From contig CAVZVW010000005.1 in NCBI GenBank assembly GCA_963778845.1, forward strand, positions 124,001 through 188,000: a stretch of 64,000 bases of DNA, written 5' to 3'. The stretch comes from CAVZVW01 sp963778845 (GTDB taxonomy: Bacteria; Actinomycetota; Actinomycetes; Actinomycetales; Kineosporiaceae). Below the pieces are notes generated by a model. It worked only from the letters and a program-made list of their open reading frames with translations, ran no database searches and was not told the DNA's origin. Both the position numbers and the translations under genes were made by a program. Below, piece by piece: positions 60,032-64,000 of the stretch. Within the stretch, counting starts at the first letter, position 1. Each line of letters begins with the position of its first letter.

Positions 60032-61816
60032 ATGTCCCTCGACACCGGCGCGAGCGCGCCCATTGGATACCCCGAGGTCGCCTCGGACAAAGGCCTCAAA
60101 GGCGGTGCGCTCGGGCTCGTCTCGAGCATCGTCGTCGGCATGGCGTCGACCGCCCCCGCCTACAGCCTGGCGGCGAGCCTCGGCTTCGTCGTCGCCACCG
60201 TCAACGGCGACGGCATCGTGGGGGTCAAGGCTCCGGCGATCATGCTTCTCGCCTTCGTGCCGATGTTCCTCATCGCGATCTCGTACTCCGAGCTCAACAA
60301 GGCCGAGCCGGACTGCGGGACGACGTTCACCTGGGCCACGCGGGCCTTCGGGCCGTGGGTGGGCTGGATGGGCGGCTGGGGCATCATCGCCGCCGACGTG
60401 ATCGTCATGGCCAACCTGGCCGCGATCGCGGGGTCGTACTCGTTCAGCCTGGTGGGGGCCGACGGGTTGGCGGCCAGCACCTTCTGGTCGACGGTCGCCG
60501 GCGTGGTGTGGATCGTGATCATGACGTACATCTGCTACCGCGGGATCGAGGTGTCGGCACGGCTGCAGTACGCCCTGCTCGGCATCGAGGTCATCGTTCT
60601 GGTGATCTTCTCGATCGTCGCCCTGACCAAGGTGTACGGGGGAACCTCCCCCGAGGGGTCCCTCAAGCCCAGCCTCTCGTGGCTGGTCCCGACCCACCTG
60701 AGCCTGAGCGCCATCGTCACCGCGACCCTCATCGCCGTCTTCATCTACTGGGGCTGGGACACGGCGGTCTCGGTCAACGAGGAGACGGCGGACCCGGCCA
60801 AGACACCCGGCCAGGCCGCGGTGATCTCCACCCTGCTGCTGCTGGCGACCTACGCCATCGTCAGCATCTCCACGGTCGCGTTCGCCGGGGTCGGCACCGC
60901 CGGCATCGGGCTGGGGAACCCCGACAACTCCGACGACGTGTTCAACGCTCTGGGGGCGACGGTCTTCGGCAGCTCGTTCTTCGGGAAGGCGATGGAGTCG
61001 CTCCTGATCATCTCCGTCCTGACGTCGGCGTCGGCGTCGACCCAGACCACGATCCTGCCGACCGCGCGCACGGCCCTGTCCATGGGGGCGTGGAAGGCGA
61101 TCCCTGCCAAGTTCGCGAGGATCCACCCGCGTTACCTCACGCCCACGGACGCCACGGTGTGGATGGGCGGGGTGTCGATCATCTTCTACGTCGTGATGAC
61201 GAAGGTGAGCGCGAACATCCTCAGCGACTCGATCGCGGCGGTCGGGCTGATGATCGCGTTCTACTACGGGATGACCGGTTTCGCGTGCGTCTGGTTCTAC
61301 CGCAAGACGATTCTCAAGGGGGGCCGCGACCTGTGGATGAAAGGCGTGCTCCCGCTCGGGGGTGGCGTCATGCTGCTCGGCGCCTTCGTGGTGGCCTCCT
61401 ACCAGTACGCCCAGCCCGACTACGGCTACACGACCTTCTTCGGGGTCGGCGGGGTCTTCGTGGTGGGCATCGGCTCGCTCGTTCTCGGCGCGGTGCTCAT
61501 GCTCGTGTACTGGCGTGTGGCTCCGGCCTTCTTCAGGGGCCAGACGCTGCCGCAACGAGGCGCTCACGAGATGGTGCTCGCCGGCGCGCACGAGGGCGAC
61601 ACCCTGCGGCTCCCGGACTCCGGCCTCCCCGAGATCGTGCTCGCACCGGACCTGTCGAACCTCCCCGAAGGGGCGACCGCGGTGGACCTGGCGACCGGGC
61701 ACGAGCTCACCGTCGACAAGGACGGCACCATCCACGACGTGGCCACCGGCAGCGACATCGACCCACCGATCACTGCCATGAAGACGCGTCCGCCGGAGGA
61801 CGACGACCAGACCTGA
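60032..61816 (+). CDS. APC superfamily amino acid/amine permease
   Basis: This 594-residue transporter has about 12 membrane helices. The APC N-terminal signature is present (GLVSSIVVGMASTAPAYSLAASLG), together with ELNKAEPDCGTTFTWATRAFGPWVGWM. The C-terminal ~80 residues after the last helix are acidic and cytosolic. AGGAG lies six bases before the ATG. Divergent from the saccharopine-dehydrogenase-like gene by 144 bases, which include GCTGATCAGC (59926-59935). A hairpin repeat follows 15 bases after the stop. The substrate is probably the amine catabolised by the flanking enzymes. Confidence 0.9.
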   Translation: MSLDTGASAPIGYPEVASDKGLKGGALGLVSSIVVGMASTAPAYSLAASLGFVVATVNGDGIVGVKAPAIMLLAFVPMFLIAISYSELNKAEPDCGTTFTWATRAFGPWVGWMGGWGIIAADVIVMANLAAIAGSYSFSLVGADGLAASTFWSTVAGVVWIVIMTYICYRGIEVSARLQYALLGIEVIVLVIFSIVALTKVYGGTSPEGSLKPSLSWLVPTHLSLSAIVTATLIAVFIYWGWDTAVSVNEETADPAKTPGQAAVISTLLLLATYAIVSISTVAFAGVGTAGIGLGNPDNSDDVFNALGATVFGSSFFGKAMESLLIISVLTSASASTQTTILPTARTALSMGAWKAIPAKFARIHPRYLTPTDATVWMGGVSIIFYVVMTKVSANILSDSIAAVGLMIAFYYGMTGFACVWFYRKTILKGGRDLWMKGVLPLGGGVMLLGAFVVASYQYAQPDYGYTTFFGVGGVFVVGIGSLVLGAVLMLVYWRVAPAFFRGQTLPQRGAHEMVLAGAHEGDTLRLPDSGLPEIVLAPDLSNLPEGATAVDLATGHELTVDKDGTIHDVATGSDIDPPITAMKTRPPEDDDQT

Positions 61817-61831
61817 CCCACCCTCTCTTGA

Positions 61832-61884
61832 CTGGCGCGGCGGCACACCGCGCCGAACTGTTTGGCACTGTGTGCCGCCGCGCC
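61832..61884. repeat. 53-bp hairpin repeat, copy 2 (after the APC permease gene)
   Basis: The element matches the one at 40059-40111 at 48 of 53 bases, with the same seven-base AACTGTT-type loop. Here the stem extends outward (to about 61821 and 61896, with one bulge), giving a hairpin of some 30 pairs with two internal mismatches. It sits between the convergent permease and VOC genes and could act as a two-way terminator. Confidence 0.88.
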
Positions 61885-61932
61885 AGTCGAGAGGGGCGGT
61901 AAAGGGCGCCGCTGCCCAGCGGTGAGCGGCGG

Positions 61933-62322
61933 TCAGGACGGTGGGCGATGGCCGGGATCGGCGACGATGCAGAGCTCGTTGCCCTGCGGGTCGGCCATCA
62001 CCTGCCACCAGATGCCCGCCGGCTCGAGGATGTCCGTGACAGGGGCGCCCACGCGGCGTCCCCCCAGGGTCTCCAGCAGGGCGACATGCGCGGGCACGTC
62101 GGGCGGGTGGACGTCGAGGTGCACCCGGTTCTTGCCGCCCCTGTCCTCCGGGACGCGTTGGAGCACGAGCACCGGCCCAGCCGGCCGATCACCCGCCGGC
62201 ACCAGCACCTCGTAGCCGGGCAGGCTCCCCGAGTGCTGGTAGCCGAGCGCGCCCTCCCAGAAAGCCACGATCGCGGCTGGGTCCACCGAGTCGATGACGA
62301 CGGACAGACGCAGCTCAGTCAC
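61933..62322 (-). CDS. VOC (glyoxalase/bleomycin-resistance-like) family protein
   Basis: This 129-residue protein has the vicinal-oxygen-chelate fold with two beta-alpha-beta-beta-beta modules (RLSVVIDSVDPAAIVAFWEGALGY; VHLDVHPPDVPAHVALLETLGGRRV; WWQVMADPQGNELCIV). The subtype matches actinobacterial glyoxalase-like proteins. Candidate metal ligands are His in VHLDV and Glu in GNELC. GTG 62322 gives the usual start; the open frame upstream has no VOC character. Function unknown. Confidence 0.82.
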   Translation of the reverse strand: MTELRLSVVIDSVDPAAIVAFWEGALGYQHSGSLPGYEVLVPAGDRPAGPVLVLQRVPEDRGGKNRVHLDVHPPDVPAHVALLETLGGRRVGAPVTDILEPAGIWWQVMADPQGNELCIVADPGHRPPS

Positions 62323-62410
62323 CGCCGAAGTATGCACGCACCCGCGTGTCGGGTAACTTCTGGCCGCGACGGGCCGGGCCGCCGCGCCCGGAAGGGTCCA
62401 CTCATCGGGC

Positions 62411-63910
<1,500 letters not shown>

Positions 63911-63967
63911 GACGCCCATCCTGCCGCCCCTCGGCGGGATCGCGACCCAGCACTTCGTCAGACTGTG

Positions 63968-63983
63968 CTGTCGGATCCGACAG
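63968..63983. promoter_or_regulatory. Perfect 16-bp palindrome upstream of mmsA (candidate operator)
   Basis: CTGTCGGATCCGACAG reads the same on both strands. It lies 58-73 bases before the mmsA start, in what looks like the intergenic region to a gene beyond the window. The place and symmetry suit a dimeric repressor or activator of mmsA; the regulator is not in view. Confidence 0.55.
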
Positions 63984-64000
63984 TTCGTCGCTCGGCCGCC

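Overview
The window is very GC-rich, with GTG starts and strong strand runs, and carries a long block of core genes in an order typical of Actinomycetota: lhr/nei, clgR-cinA-pgsA-rimO, ftsK, rnj-dapA-thyX, dapB-pepR-pnp-rpsO-ribF-truB-rbfA-infB-ylxR-nusA-rimP, proS, and ispG-rip1-dxr. Gene content (flavin-dependent ThyX, MEP isoprenoid enzymes, acyl-ACP desaturase, the ClgR regulator, the PaaABCDE epoxidase) fits an aerobic actinobacterium, perhaps Micrococcales. The genus cannot be fixed from sequence alone. No tRNA, rRNA, CRISPR array, prophage or insertion sequence was seen, and no stretch over 300 bases lacks a gene.

Layout. 0-7.3 kb: the 3' part of an Lhr helicase gene, a secreted subtilase inserted between lhr and nei, an acyl-ACP desaturase and an XRE regulator. 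7.4-20.1 kb: clgR, cinA, pgsA and rimO; a NYN-domain protein, a membrane glycosyltransferase and ftsK; then the overlapping run dapA-rnj-psuK-psuG. 20.3-31.3 kb: thyX, followed by accessory cargo consisting of an OpuC-type osmoprotectant ABC transporter, a HAD phosphatase, the phenylacetyl-CoA epoxidase operon paaABCDE, azlCD and hdeD. 31.4-45.3 kb: the translation/RNA block from dapB to rimP. 45.4-50.7 kb: a DUF4439 lipoprotein, a GNAT enzyme, a TauE/SafE permease, a HAD enzyme and proS. 50.8-52 kb: a single AbiEi/DUF559-type gene between two 90-bp palindromic repeats. 52-56.9 kb: GNAT, ispG, rip1 and dxr. 57-64 kb: an amine/amino-acid catabolic locus with a succinate-semialdehyde dehydrogenase, a saccharopine-dehydrogenase-like enzyme, an APC permease, a VOC protein and an MmsA dehydrogenase with a perfect palindrome upstream.

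Genes are tightly packed. Neighbours in operons usually share a four-base GTGA or ATGA stop/start overlap, which fixes many starts. The most interesting signals are: (1) the AbiEi/DUF559 gene bracketed by direct copies of a cruciform-forming 90-bp element; (2) a second family of 53-bp hairpin repeats at 40.1 and 61.8 kb; (3) translational coupling of RNase J with the pseudouridine catabolic pair psuK-psuG; (4) five exact 15-bp iterations just upstream of clgR; and (5) a habit of in-frame 12/15/18/39-bp coding minisatellites.

Caution: lhr, rnj (two sites), infB and proS (four sites) are broken by apparent single-base indels, although each restored reading frame gives a full-length core protein. 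I read these as consensus errors rather than gene decay.
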